A stretch of DNA of 64,000 nt, from assembly GCA_907163375.1 (NCBI GenBank), contig CAJQUW010012527.1, forward strand, positions 62,001 through 126,000, written 5' to 3'. Within the stretch, counting starts at the first letter, position 1. Each line of letters begins with the position of its first letter. The position numbers and the translations under genes are program-made. The notes under the pieces are model-generated. The model searched no databases. It was not told the DNA's origin and worked only from the letters and a program-made list of their open reading frames with translations. Source of the DNA: Prostheceraeus crozeri (Eukaryota; Platyhelminthes; Polycladida; Euryleptidae). This document shows positions 48,444 to 60,366 of this stretch, one piece after another.

Positions 48444-50154
48444 GTAAGTTTTTGTTTCTGCACTTCACTATGGATATTTCTTACACTGGTGATTAGGTTT
48501 ATAACTCCATCCATCCATGCCAGAGAGACTCGCTTTCCTATTGCATTTTTCTCTGTCGTTGGAAGAGAAAACAGTTTGCTGAACTAGAAATTATTTTTAA
48601 TTTCTCGCGAGCTTTCGGACTTTGTCGTCGTTATTCGAATACAAGTGGTGCGGTGGCACAATATATGGATTGAGACTATAGATATCTTGTTGCCAATTGA
48701 TGATCTCCTCTCTAAGTTGAGAGACGGACAATTCTCTTGAATGTATTTGGCTTTGGTATTTCTAGCCTCCACTAAGTTTTGAAATTTGCTCAAGAATCAC
48801 ATGACTTTAGTCAGAAATTGTCAAACTGCTTCCATGATCTTGTCTTTCGTGATCAGACAATACACTGCTTTGCTCTCGAGAACTAAGTAGCATTTCTATC
48901 TATGATAAAAAGGTCGGGGAGCTTGACCAATGTGAAACTTACGACACAGTACAAATGAAGTTACACACCACGAACTTACGAGCCATCCCTGCAACTTTGT
49001 TGATCCAGCAATTTGTGAAAAGTGAAAGGTCAAAAATGGCATAGTTGTTGCTATTTCTTATCTCCTTACAGGCAGATTAGCACATAACTTATCATGCTTA
49101 TTTACAAGTTTTTTGGAAGATCGCATTTGTATTACGCCTTTTAATTTTCCACTGCATTTGTCGTCGAGTGCTTTTATGTCGTACTTGTCTTGTAAGTTTC
49201 TCCTGTTGCATTTGGCTTTAGTTATAAGCCTAGGTCCATGAGCTTAGGCCACTCTTGTAAGTACGTCAAATGAACAATACATAGTGAATGTTCTTCGTGA
49301 GATTGCAGGCTTTGTTCTACATTTATGACTCCGTTGGAATTAATCAGTATTCAGCCATAGATCGGCTGCTGAAGCCTTCTTGTCACAACGTCACTTGCAT
49401 TTTACAAAGGAATTAATGTTATTTGGATTAATTTAACTTGCTACCCAGAAATAATGAGGATCCCAGTCTATTTAAGGACTTCCTTATGATCGATGGACGC
49501 CGAATGTGCGCTGTTTTTACCGCAGCAAATTTCCGCATCAACTGTCAATGCTGTCTTATATTTTTTCTCATATTATTTGCTCATGCAGACGCTCACTCTA
49601 AAATGAACGTCATATGTCTGAATGAATCGCTTAATTCATTAACTTCTTCAGAAGCTACCGGGTAGCATCTGGGTCAGCATAAATAGCACCTTGAGACATA
49701 TTATACAATCTCAGATAGTTTTCTAAGGAAAATAGCTGCACGTTGACTATATTTCAATGACACTGTCTCCAGTGGTTTGTGAGCTACTGAGTTCCCTTTA
49801 TTTGAAATAAAATGACTTTTTAGATCACACACGCAATAATGTTTAGGTCAGGAGGTTACGTTTGCAGGCTGTTAGGAGGCATGAAGTGACTTGTGACATT
49901 TGCCAGCTGTTATTTCAGAAAGTGAAAGCTCGAGGAATAAAATAATCGGGACTCATCTTGAATTCTCCATTCTAGGCACGTTCTGCAGATAGTCTGATAC
50001 CCTATCGTGACTGAGATGTGGGCAGACTTCGGGTTATCTAACAACGATCGCTAATTGCAATTAACCTAATGCATCAATCGCAATGTCACTATCATTTACT
50101 TGACGAAATGCGTGTGAAATCATATTCATGATTCAGAGTTCATAAAAAAATGGT
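48444..50154 (+). other. Intron sequence downstream of the AGAP GTPase exon
   Basis: Starts GTAAGT. AT-rich, with no recognised exon. The frame 49438-49665 has no donor or acceptor that makes an AGAP-like peptide. Confidence 0.5.
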
Positions 50155-50270
50155 TTAAGGTCTTTACTCCCCCGTACTGGGGGCTTGAACGGTGCTGACA
50201 GTCAAACTTTAATCCTTTAGTCCGGATGCCCTTCCTGACGACTTCCAATAATACTCTCGGGGTTCGATGA
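50155..50270 (-). repeat. SINE-like core fragment
   Basis: The - strand carries GTCAGGAAGGGCATCCGG, then ACTAAAGGATTAAA and a CCCCCAGTACGGGGG hairpin. The first block is a motif I recognise from interspersed repeats of many animals. The rest of the element is too diverged to delimit. It lies within the AGAP intron, in antisense. Confidence 0.45.
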
Positions 50271-51319
50271 TTAAGAGTTCATGTGTTCTTCAATGAAAAA
50301 TGCTGTGATCCACTACGATGTAGCGCAAAGTACAGCGATTTTCAAAGTTTTCCTCGATAGATTGTTAATGAAAAAGGGATATATTTGACGTTTGTGGCAA
50401 GTTGCCTTCAAACAGAGCGATGGTCGATGAAGGCAAATTGCTGAAAGATCCGTCTTCACGTCATTGAATTCAATATTTTTTACGGAGATTGAACAACGCA
50501 AACGAGAAGAAAATTCGCTTCTTTTTCTTTATAAGCACATAAGAGTGAATCCAGGACTACCGAGCCGTCTGATTTAATATGCGCAAGATTTTTAGCGGTG
50601 CGATTTCCATGTCATGATTGCAATTTTCTCTGCATTGTCGAAGAAGTGTAATCTTGAAATCATAGTACAAAATACATATATGTTCTTTAATGAGATCGGC
50701 TTCCGATGCTGTTAAATCACATCACATTCTCGAATGTTGCAGTGGTCATTGTCAAGTTAAGTTCGCAAAAGATATTTATCACAGTAACCAGTAGACTTGC
50801 TTGTTATAATTGTCGAGTTTGTAAATTATCGAATTCAGCGTCTAAATGATTCACTTAGCATGACTTCTTTATTTATATTATACTTTTGATGCCGCTTTTA
50901 CTCGCAACTCAAGGCATTGATGAAAATTGCAATCTGAAGTATTTTTGTTCTGAATTACATGTAGTGTTAAATACAACATTTATTGAAATTTTATCTAAAG
51001 AATGATGTAAGATTACTAAGTTTTCAACATTCCAGATGATTCAACGTTTGAATATATTTTCATGCATAGCTACAGAACTTAGCATTTTTAATATTCGAGT
51101 TGACTGATCCAGCGTCCTGAAGTCAATTGAATAGAAATGGTGATCTCAATGCAGTTTTCACTTTCTGCAGCATAATTAATTTCGATTTTACGTCCATGAT
51201 ATTCTTAATTTCGTTATGATGCGAGACATTCGTGCTTCACTTACATTTTCTCCGCTGCGAAATCTTCAGTAGAAACCAACGCACATTGCCATATCATGTA
51301 CTGCTATAATGTTATACAT

Positions 51320-52930
51320 TAGTGCTCCTCCATTCGAAAAAAAACAGTTTTCGAATATTCGGAAATGATTCGAATATATGGTGCACTTTTACATGTCGAT
51401 TTAAATCAACTTCAGAATAAGCACAATATCGAAGAAAGCATTTCAATTTCTGATGAAGTTTTAAAATGCTAACTTAAGTAAGCCTAAAATAAGCACATGT
51501 ACTCGTACATAAGTTCCGTTCGTTCTTTATAGTCATCTAATATCTGTTAACAATATCTGTACTCGCACAATTTCAGCACTTAGAATCACGACATAGGCTA
51601 CTAGTGATAACTTGATTGTTCTTCGGTTATCATAAAACTACCTTCTATATAAATATTTAAATAATTTGCATTCAATTTAAGATGTTTCCAACACAAATAA
51701 TAACACCCTGGAAATTTTAAAATTTTCTTGGTTGTCAGGCAACATTAAAATTCTGGAATTATAGAAAATGTAATAATCGTTTTATTGTGCTTTCAAAATT
51801 TAACTGGTAATAAAATCCAAACTCTGTATGTTGAATATCCAGAATATAAGCACACTTACTAAAAGTAGTCAATTCACAAGTCTATAAGTTTTTATTAAGG
51901 AAATGCAGGATCCTCACAGTCTGCGGTTTAAGAGCGTTCATGCGATGAGAAACTATCAAACCGGCCGCTCAGGGTGCCATCACGTGGTATGACGCTCTAT
52001 CACCAAAGTATAGGCGATTGTGTGCGATCGCAGCTTGCCTGTAGCCATACTCCATGCCTGTAGCTCTGCAGTGAGTGACTGCATGCAGTACCCACTTTGT
52101 GAACGCCTGAAAATGATCTACCATGCCGAACGGTGACAATATTTCCAAAATATATTTGTTTGCATGATCATTAATTAATTAGAATCTTCTTTAAAATCTG
52201 CCCGCCAGTAATACAAAAGCCTGCAAAAGTAATGCAAAATAATCTGCCCGTCACTCATTAGGGAGTTTTATTGTGTTTAGCGGTACATAACCGCTGCATC
52301 ATGTCCCATAAATCCGCTAGCGTTGAGTGCCGTGTGTTACCATGTATTATGATGATGATTGATGACACATCATCGATTGTGCTCCTTCAAAAATAAAGTG
52401 CAGTCCACCAATCACCTGGAACCACCGATTTTACCAGCGAATTATCTTTTTTATTCGAGGACATATTGTAACGGATATGTCAGACTCGCCATGAACATAG
52501 CCTACCAAGTTTGATTACGTTTTTACATCACAGTGGTTTATTACACAATGATGGAGCATGTTTAAATGCGCATCACATATGCAGCTTCATGTAATTAAAT
52601 TTTAGTATTGTTAAAAATATATTATGCTGAAGTTAATATAATAGTGGCGCGCAGATTCTAAAGAAGATCCTTTAATTGATTCTAAAATTCGGTTTGTACT
52701 CGTATTTACAACCGATAATTAGTGATATATGGATTGATTATATTCATGATTTAAATTGATATATTTTGGGTTACAATTCATTCAAAGTGAAATATTTAGC
52801 TGCTCGGGTAATCTTCATGAAAGATATGTGGGAATAGATGCAGTTATCTCGAATATTCTGATGTCAAAATTATCATTCGAATATTCGAAAATGGAGGTTT
52901 AACGAGCGAATATTCGAATATTCATTTCAT
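51320..52930. mobile_element. Possible hAT-like non-autonomous element with TTCGAATATTCG ends
   Basis: CTCCATTCGAA followed by TTTTCGAATATTCG occurs at about 51328-51360. The inverse, CGAATATTCGAAAATGGAGG, occurs at about 52876-52898, followed by another CGAATATTCGAATATTC. The 1.5-kb interior includes a G/C-richer block at 51900-52130 and no transposase frame. Inverted ends at this distance suggest a decayed non-autonomous element. No 8-bp duplication could be confirmed. Confidence 0.4.
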
Positions 52931-53799
52931 GATTAACTACTGTACATGATGCATGTCAGTCAGATGAGACTGATTCGAAAATAATGCGACAATAATTTGT
53001 TCATGTTTTATAGTCCGTGTTTCTGAAAGAAAACAGCAAGGGAAAGATGTCCACATGAGAGACGATTCCTCAGTCTGGTGCTCATGACCGGTAACTAGAA
53101 TTCATACACAAGCTTCGAAGTTCGAAAACAATTGAAGCACAAAGTTGCAAGTGTGGATGTAAAAAATCGTTTCAATCTGTGGCGCACGTCCAATTACGTA
53201 TAATGAACATACAAGAAAACGCACAATAGTTTATATACATAGAATGATAATTTCGGTAGTCCTGAAATGCTGAAAAGGACTCGCTGTGAGTTCACTAGAT
53301 CAGAAATGTCAGTCAATAAATTTTAATCTTAATATACTAATGTCCATTAAAGTGTCAATACTTTCCCAGTTGATTGAGCGATTAAAAAGTCAATTTGAAT
53401 TTCATGTTTATCGACGTGTGCCTCCTTTGATATTTCAAAATTTGCGTTAAATTCAGTACGGATTCAATTTTTTTAATTTCAATATATGTTAATTTTCTAA
53501 TAAATGAATGTTTGTAATCACTGACTGGCCTTCATAATTGCTTTACCCGTTTCGGCAATATAGCCTTTGAAAGTATAAACTATAAATTAAGTCATAATAA
53601 ACGTTAAACATCTGCATCATCAAGACAGGTGTTTTTTAGTGACCCCTTATTAGTATGAACGGGTGGCTATGATGGAAGGTACACTCACAAATTTGTGCTA
53701 AGACTTGATATTAATTATATCTACACTCAACACGGACGCTCCCTCTGAACGTCTTCCTTTATTGCCCGCATTCACACCCTGGCCCAGGCTCCATGAGGA
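52931..53799. other. Intronic gap
   Basis: AT-rich. A short open stretch after an AG at about 53010 (SERKQQGKD) ends in a stop within 20 codons and does not match AGAP. Nothing else was recognised. Confidence 0.4.
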
Positions 53800-54049
53800 A
53801 GCATTGGGATTATTCCATGACACATGAATGTGATTGGCTCAGCCACTCAGTCTCCTCTATTGTCCGATAGCCTCAGACTTCCTCAGCACAACCAATCAGC
53901 TAACACCTGTCGGGTCTGACAAAAGTGAACTGTCGGCACGTGCCATTTTTATAACTGACAGTCTTACTCGTGTGACCGCACCCGTCCGTGTGATCTCTGA
54001 CCCTTGCGTTGTTTTCTCATCCAATTTTGTATCCGAATTACTCGCCGAA
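53800..54049 (+). promoter_or_regulatory. Candidate second internal promoter with paired CCAAT boxes
   Basis: An inverted CCAAT (ATTGG, 53833-53837) and a direct CCAAT (53892-53896) lie about 59 bp apart, in a stretch that is less AT-rich than the intron around it. This spacing and pairing are common for NF-Y-bound animal promoters. The coding frame of the next exon is open through part of this stretch, so an internal exon beginning at the AG of 53875-53876 (phase 1) cannot be excluded. Confidence 0.4.
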
Positions 54050-54420
54050 ATGTTGGCATGTTTGAGAGGTTCATCTTCTCCCGGCCTTCCTTCATCTCCT
54101 ATCCATTTCTCCCGTAAAGTTTGCGATGCGGTGATGAAAACGAAGAAGGCTCGACTGCCCGGTGCTGCGTCGACTCCCAACTCCATCTCGAACATTGCCA
54201 CTTCCACGCCATTCAAGTGTCCTGTCGTTCCTACGCCTACTCGATCTGCCTTCGCACCCATCAGCGCGTCTCGTGTTGGTTCAACCCAATCCTCCTCGGG
54301 TCCAGTCCGTAGTTTCCGCAGTCTCTTCCGCCCGTCCAACGAACATTCACTTTCTGGAACCCCGACAGGAACCATGTCCTCGGAGGAGACAGCTTACTGC
54401 CAAGCCAATGCAAGTATGAC
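54050..54420 (+). CDS. Candidate long first exon of a second AGAP isoform
   Basis: The frame is open from 53834 to the donor GTGAGT at 54421. ATG at 54050 is a reasonable start (124 codons), since upstream lies CCAAT-type promoter sequence. The peptide is Ser/Thr/Pro-rich and basic: GLPSSPIHFS, KTKKARLPGAA, CPVVPTPTRSAFAP, RSFRSLFRPSNEH, MSSEETAYCQANASMT. It ends in phase 0, exactly as needed by the acceptor at 60265. Base composition is clearly coding-like against the AT-rich intron. Long disordered N-termini are known in some AGAP isoforms, but I see no direct similarity to them. A 159-codon frame on the other strand is a shadow of this composition. Whether it belongs to AGAP or to another gene is inferred only from strand and phase. 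Confidence 0.5.
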
Positions 54421-54825
54421 GGTGAGTACTGGTCAATTGAATAATAAAATCCTTGATCGTGAAGTTATCACAAGTCTGTCCAAGATTTAGCAGATTTCTG
54501 ATTGCGTCAACATATAAAAAATATTGATTAAATGTACTAACAAATTGCGTGCATGGTTGGTATTTATTAATCAGATTTTAAGACTTCATATATATTTTGC
54601 ATGATAAACTTACATTAAATGTGTCAATCAATCAGCTTGTGAATCTAAAGCTTAAAGAAACATATTCGTTACATGCAAGTGAATCGCAATATAAATCAAG
54701 CGAAAGCAGCAGTAATACATGCAAAGTTTTAAAAGCAAAGAAAAAAGTTCAACATTGGAAGAAGCTTTTTATTTTATCACGAGGCCTTCGCGTTTGAATC
54801 GCAGATAATCGTCAGACGAGCATGA

Positions 54826-55044
54826 GTGAATAACTCATCTACAAGCATTGCATCACAACATAAGGCGATGTTTGTGGATGAATTGCTCCTTCCATTTGTG
54901 CCTGACGATGAACTGCACTGCAAGCTCGAGACGCCTCCCGATGATGTGGAAAAGCTTCTCTCGGAGCCCTTTGCTTTGCTTGTAGAAAATACTTCCAGTC
55001 ATTTATTCAGTAAAATATATGTAAAGTATATAATACAAGTGTAA
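54826..55044 (+). other. Unassigned coding-like stretch
   Basis: An open frame encodes MFVDELLLPFVPDDELHC, then LETPPDDVEKLLSEPFALLV. Composition and acidic/leucine periodicity look coding, unlike the surrounding intron. I do not recognise the family. It has no obvious donor at its 3' end (it reads into a stop at 55042-55044), so it may be a terminal exon or a decayed element fragment. Confidence 0.3.
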
Positions 55045-56069
55045 TGCAAATAAAACTAGAATAAATTTTGAAAATTCGATGACTTCATGTCAACAGCTAG
55101 AATGTTCTTGAGCATTTTGCTATCAATCAGAACAAGATGAGAGAATAGAAAACCATAGTCAGAATGGAAAGACAGATGAACATACCGAAATCGTAGAAGG
55201 ACGCGGATTACAACAAAAGGAACTTGATGAGTCTTCAAAATAAGATCGCCGTTTAAGATCATGTTCTGGCATATTCAATGTCAATGTCGGATTTGTAATT
55301 TGATATCAGACTATCCCATAACACTTGCACTATTGTAATCGATACAGATTACACAACATTTTCAAGAATTCATCCGGACTCAGATTTGTACTCGTAGAAA
55401 AGAATTCTTCTGAATGATCGTACAACTTCGTTGGTTGTGTTTGTAAAATCGATAATTACCTTATCAAATCAGAGTTTGAATTTCTGATTTCGTACAGCAG
55501 CTGTAGGAACAAGCGTGATAGCTTGCATGTTTGCTTCACTTATCTTCCGTGAATTGATCGAATTTTTAGCAAATATGGTCCTAGTGAGTAGTAAAAATCG
55601 TACAGTTGCATGCATACTGCGTGCAGAAGACTTTGGAGTAAACTTTGGAATTTCATAATTACCAACTGTCCACGTCGAGTCCTAGCGAGTCAAATTGTTA
55701 TATCAAGCATTAGGGATGATAATATTTTGTCATAAAAAGTATTTGGAATATGGTTTCCTTTGAAAATGGATGAGTTAAAGAAATCCACCGACAGGCAAAG
55801 TCATGTAATGTATCTGAAAAGCAGTTGGTGGTGGGTACGGTGCTGTTCAATCAATAGCAAAGGAGATCACGCAATACACCTAACTTTTGATATTTCATTT
55901 TAGAGTAATGGATGAGTGCACGTTATAATTTCGAACAGAAAGTTCATTTTTGCTGAAATGAGTTTGTGAACACATAAGACTTCAGAAAACTTCCTATAAG
56001 AGAGTTGTGATGTAAGAAGAATCATTGAATATTGAGTTGCATCGTCAGTCGAAATGAGGACAGGTCTGA

Positions 56070-56300
56070 AAAACCATTTTGTCTAATATCAGGTGAGGAA
56101 TCATCAGGAGATTCAGCTTATATTCACTGACCTGACCACAATTCCCTTTTCAACATGTCGTAATTTGAGTAAATTTGAGTTATGTTTGAACTGGAAAGGT
56201 GAAGGCAGATATTCTGATCATTCTTGACATAAGATGAAGTTGTTATTCAGGCCTGTTCCCAATTTTCTACTGAGGATGTAACTCAATTTTAAGAATTCGA
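56070..56300. repeat. Dispersed repeat, rearranged third copy
   Basis: An inverted piece (GAGGAATCATCAG, about 56094) and a direct piece (CTGTTCCCAATTTTCTACTGA, about 56252) of the repeat at 38279-38388 lie about 150 bp apart. This suggests a rearranged or composite copy. Confidence 0.5.
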
Positions 56301-59300
56301 ATTGATTCTAAAGAATTCTACTTGTGTTATTAAAAGTAGTATGTTTTAATACGTGCACGAGGGATATCGATCTACCTAATATGCAAATTGTGTTTTTTTG
56401 AAAGTTTAAAGTCTGTTGTAACAATGTTTCTTAAATGTGACAGGTCAGCTGTTAAAAGAAAGACAATCAAGAAATTTCATCCGCATTTGAATTAGTTTGC
56501 AAATTTACAGATTGGCGGTAAAGACTGAAGCGGACAAGCTCACTGCGTACAGTGGCATCGTCAGGTACAAAGCATTGTTGTTATGAAGCAGCTTATCGAC
56601 TAAACATTAGTTTGCTGATCGTCAATCGATGACCGAACAAAATTAATAAATCATAATGGAAGTTTTTAGAAAACTGAGTTCAAGGACATTAAATGGTGGC
56701 CGCAACAAGTGATTTTTTCTTTTGCGTGGCATAGTAACGACATTCAGGCTTGCTGTTTGTTAATAATTTATAAATGTCATTTAATCACGAGAAAGAAGGA
56801 TAGGAATTTCTTGATCGACTCATTCAAGCTGAAATTGTAATTTTAAACCGCACATTAATTCATTTATGCACGTGTCCTCATTGTAAAAAATCTCCCAGGA
56901 CAATAAGAATGTTTCTTGGGCTTTACTATTGACCTTCAGTGCGAATGGCATTGCTGATGACCTGGTCCTACCTGTTGCGTGGCACAAGCTCATGGCGCGT
57001 GCCGTTTCTGCGCTTCATATCTTTTCTGTTGGGTCGCCAACATCCCTTTTGGTTTTGCATGGATGAACCGTTACTTAGCCAGTCCCTTTTGTGATGCACC
57101 ATAGCCTAACAATGAGGGTGGCACGTGTGCAGGCACGAAGGAAAGACGACGAACTTAGTGGGAGGGAAAGTAGACGTCAGAATGATCAGCTCTTCTTTTG
57201 TAGTGGCGCCGGGAAGCCGCTAGCCCGCATCACTCCTCAACACTAGGCACCCAACGATCCGCGAGCCTTCCATCCGAATCGTTATGAGGCTTTAGAGAAA
57301 GAAAATCTCCATGATATAATGTGATCAATAAGAACGCATTATGATGTAAAACTAGTAAATCAGATTGTATTGACAGTTAAGATTTGAAAGCAGCGGGAAT
57401 ATTTGCATAATGTTGTGCGAATGAAAGGATTACTTTCCGATCCATAGGAAATCTCAATTGTATATGCTGGTGGGATAGTTCCTCTCCGTATGGTACCTAC
57501 AAGTGCTACCGAATAGGAAAATTTACAAGTCAGTCTGAAACGCTTGCTTCTTATAATTACAATGCCTTCTTCCTAATCTGATGACCTTTCCGATGACCTG
57601 TGATCATATAATCGATAAAACTCTTCACTTGATCTGAATTATGATGTCAACAGGTCAATAAATTAGATATACAAATAGATCAACTCCTTCTCCCATTCTC
57701 AATGCTGTCAATGCAATTCAAGTATTTCAAGAAATTGATCGAGATGACTTAAAGTAAAAACATGTTGATGGCTCTGATTAAAATTGGCCAAGCCTAGTTC
57801 AAGATAAAGTAAGAAAAGTTGAAATTGATTTATTGATTTACAGACACGATATCATTGAGATGTTTATATTGTATCCTAGGCATCTTTTGGGGTGACTTTA
57901 TGCTATGTGTAATGCGTAATATGTAAATTCACTCGTGAACATGACTGAAGGCTACACTTGAACAATATATTGAGTTCAATTTGATTAAATTTCTTGACAG
58001 TTAAAGCAATATTTTGTTCTCTAATTACTTTTTCTTTAGCCTACTTAGGGGATATTAAAATCGTACCCAAACCATTTTTGTGAAATGGAAAGCCTCCTTT
58101 GTTGTGTGATTCGTGTCGCTTATTTGTAAAAGATACAACACCATTAACAGGAAATATTTTTCAGAATATGCTTCATTACAGATTGCTCATTTTACTGATG
58201 GAAGAAAGACTGGGTGTAAGAAAATATCTAAGAACTTACTTTTCGATACATTTATCGCAATACGGAGTTTGACATCGATAGACTTTGTTAGCTTAATTAA
58301 ATTCTTCACTTTTTGCTTATTATTACGTCCTATGAATGATGTATTGAAAATCATTTAAGTACATCGAAATTTTATGCACAAAATCAGAAATGGATCAAAA
58401 ATATATCAAGTGAAGCTAGACATAATGAAAAAACAGTATGAGAACCTTGATTTTCTCATATGTCGATATTTAACTTTATACCTTAAGAAACGCTTTGATT
58501 GATGGCCAGTCATTCTGACTTCGACGTAAATTCAATGGTTGCTCAAATTTCATGAAAAATCCTTAATTAGAAAATCTGTTTCAATGACCACTTGGAATTT
58601 CGATCATGTAACATGAGTATAGTCAAGAAGGTGAGATGACCAGAAGGATAGCTCCCTTTGCTCCTGAGACCTCTTCTCAATTTCAAAGGATGAAGAACAG
58701 CCTTCATTAGCAGCTTTGGCAGCATGTTTTCGGTATTGAATAACAGTGGTCTTCTGACGGCATTCCTTTAAACCAGCAATTAACGGCTGTCTGTTTCGTC
58801 TGAGATCTCAGCCACAATAGAAGTCGTCCTAACTCCCCCAAGCTTTATTTTCTTTAGAAAATTGAGGATGAGATGACAAAGTATTCAAGAAAATAGCCTC
58901 AATGTCTTCTCCTCTACCCAGAGTCAAAAACGAATAATGAAGCTGAAAAGGGCCAATTTATCATAATCCCTTGAATACATAACTTAGTGATGGCGCTATC
59001 GGGCATCAATTATAACAACAAAACAGTAATGAGAGTTTGGGAGAGTTTTGATTTCTATATGATTGCAGGTTTGTGCAGAAATAGCCTCGCGACTATCTTT
59101 ATCCTATTAATTTTCATTAAATGTGGACGTTCAATTGATCATCTGTTTATGTGACTGTCAACAAATAGTGCGATAATAGCAGGGATTTGTGTATATATTG
59201 CAAATAATGATACGTCTCCAACATATATTAGGCACATTCAGCTCTGAGTGATGTCATTTAAACCGTCATAAGGTTGGCATTTTCATTTTCTGAATTAATA

Positions 59301-60264
59301 GAAGAAGGCGAGTAATAGAATTAGCAATAATTATACTGTGAACAAAGTAGTGATATTGAGATTATGAATTTTATGATAAATAGGAAGATTGTTCTGCTAT
59401 ACCCGAGTAAATGATACGGATTAGATGCTGTTCTCGTGATGTATTTAATGTGTTAAATTGGGAATGATCACATTCGCTAATTGAATTGTTGAATAAAATC
59501 TTCAACAACATCGATGATGAAACTTCAATGAAGTTGATCGATCGTTCCCAAAATGCATTACAGTTTCAACTTTGAAAATGATGAAGGTGCAGCATGCATT
59601 CTGAAAATTGGGATGAATGTGGGGCTTGGACAGCAGCAGTGTGATGCTTTTAATTCCCATGTCCATTTCTTATATGCTGACCTTCACGAAATACGTTCGA
59701 TTGCACATCCAAAAGAGCGAACAGTCAAGGTCTCAACCATTAACAACAATGAAACTAAATAAACGATAGATCAAATTGCCATGCAAAAGATGTGCAGCTG
59801 GTAGGATAATAGAGTGTATTATAATCCAAAATAGAGTATATTATCACGCTGTGCATAATCGTAAAATGAACATCCACACGATCATGACCTATCCAGGCAT
59901 CTGCACTGCTACAGGGATATCATGGGAGCTGGTGTTCATTCAGAAAAACCGAATCCGTCGATCAGATTTATCGGAGATTGAGAAATAATGATACAGAAAA
60001 CTACGTTATAAAAATAATGAACACATTTTGAGGAAGTTACGAAGTGATATGGAAACAGTGAAGATTTCAATCAAGTTTTATCTTAGATTATCATGAGATC
60101 ACTGTTGATTGTTGCGACTTCAAGTATCATGATGAAGATGTTTTGTACTTTACAATAACATCTGTCAGTAGATAGAAATCTGTATTTCTACCATTCTTAT
60201 GCAAAGAAAGATATTGAATTGTACTTTTTCTTCCGTAGTTAAAATGATTGACATTTCGTTTCAG

Positions 60265-60366
60265 TTGACAACACCATCTGCTAATAATTCTTCTCCACCA
60301 TTGACTACCTCCACGGGATTCCGTTCGAGAACAGCGAAAGAAAGTCGATCATGGCGCTCCAAGAAG
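60265..60366 (+). CDS. AGAP-locus exon, Ser/Thr/Pro-rich linker
   Basis: A 102-bp exon, phase 0 at both ends, with acceptor TTTCAG and donor GTAAGA. It encodes LTTPSANNSSPPLTTSTGFR then SRTAKESRSWRSKK. In AGAP proteins the region between the GTPase-like domain and the PH domain is Ser/Thr-rich and then basic (RKQSKRRSN-like), and this fits in character and position. The assignment to AGAP rests on strand, phase and that resemblance, not on a specific motif. Confidence 0.6.

Larger units (their letters stand above)
54421..60264 (+). other. Large AGAP intron
   Basis: Begins GTGAGT and ends TTTCAG at 60259-60264. It contains unassigned G/C-richer stretches at 54826-55044 and 56990-57260, and dispersed-repeat pieces at 56070-56300. 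A bridging exon for the isoform that includes 48309-48443 should lie in 48444-60264 but was not found. Confidence 0.5.

Noticed and set aside
53008-53092. Possible bridging AGAP exon (IRVSERKQQGKD after an AG)
   Set aside because: The KQQ resemblance is short, the distance from FQD is wrong, the acceptor tract is poor and a stop follows within 20 codons.
53896-54375. 159-codon - strand frame
   Set aside because: It is the complement of the Ser/Pro-rich + strand exon; the + strand has the donor in the right phase and CCAAT boxes upstream.
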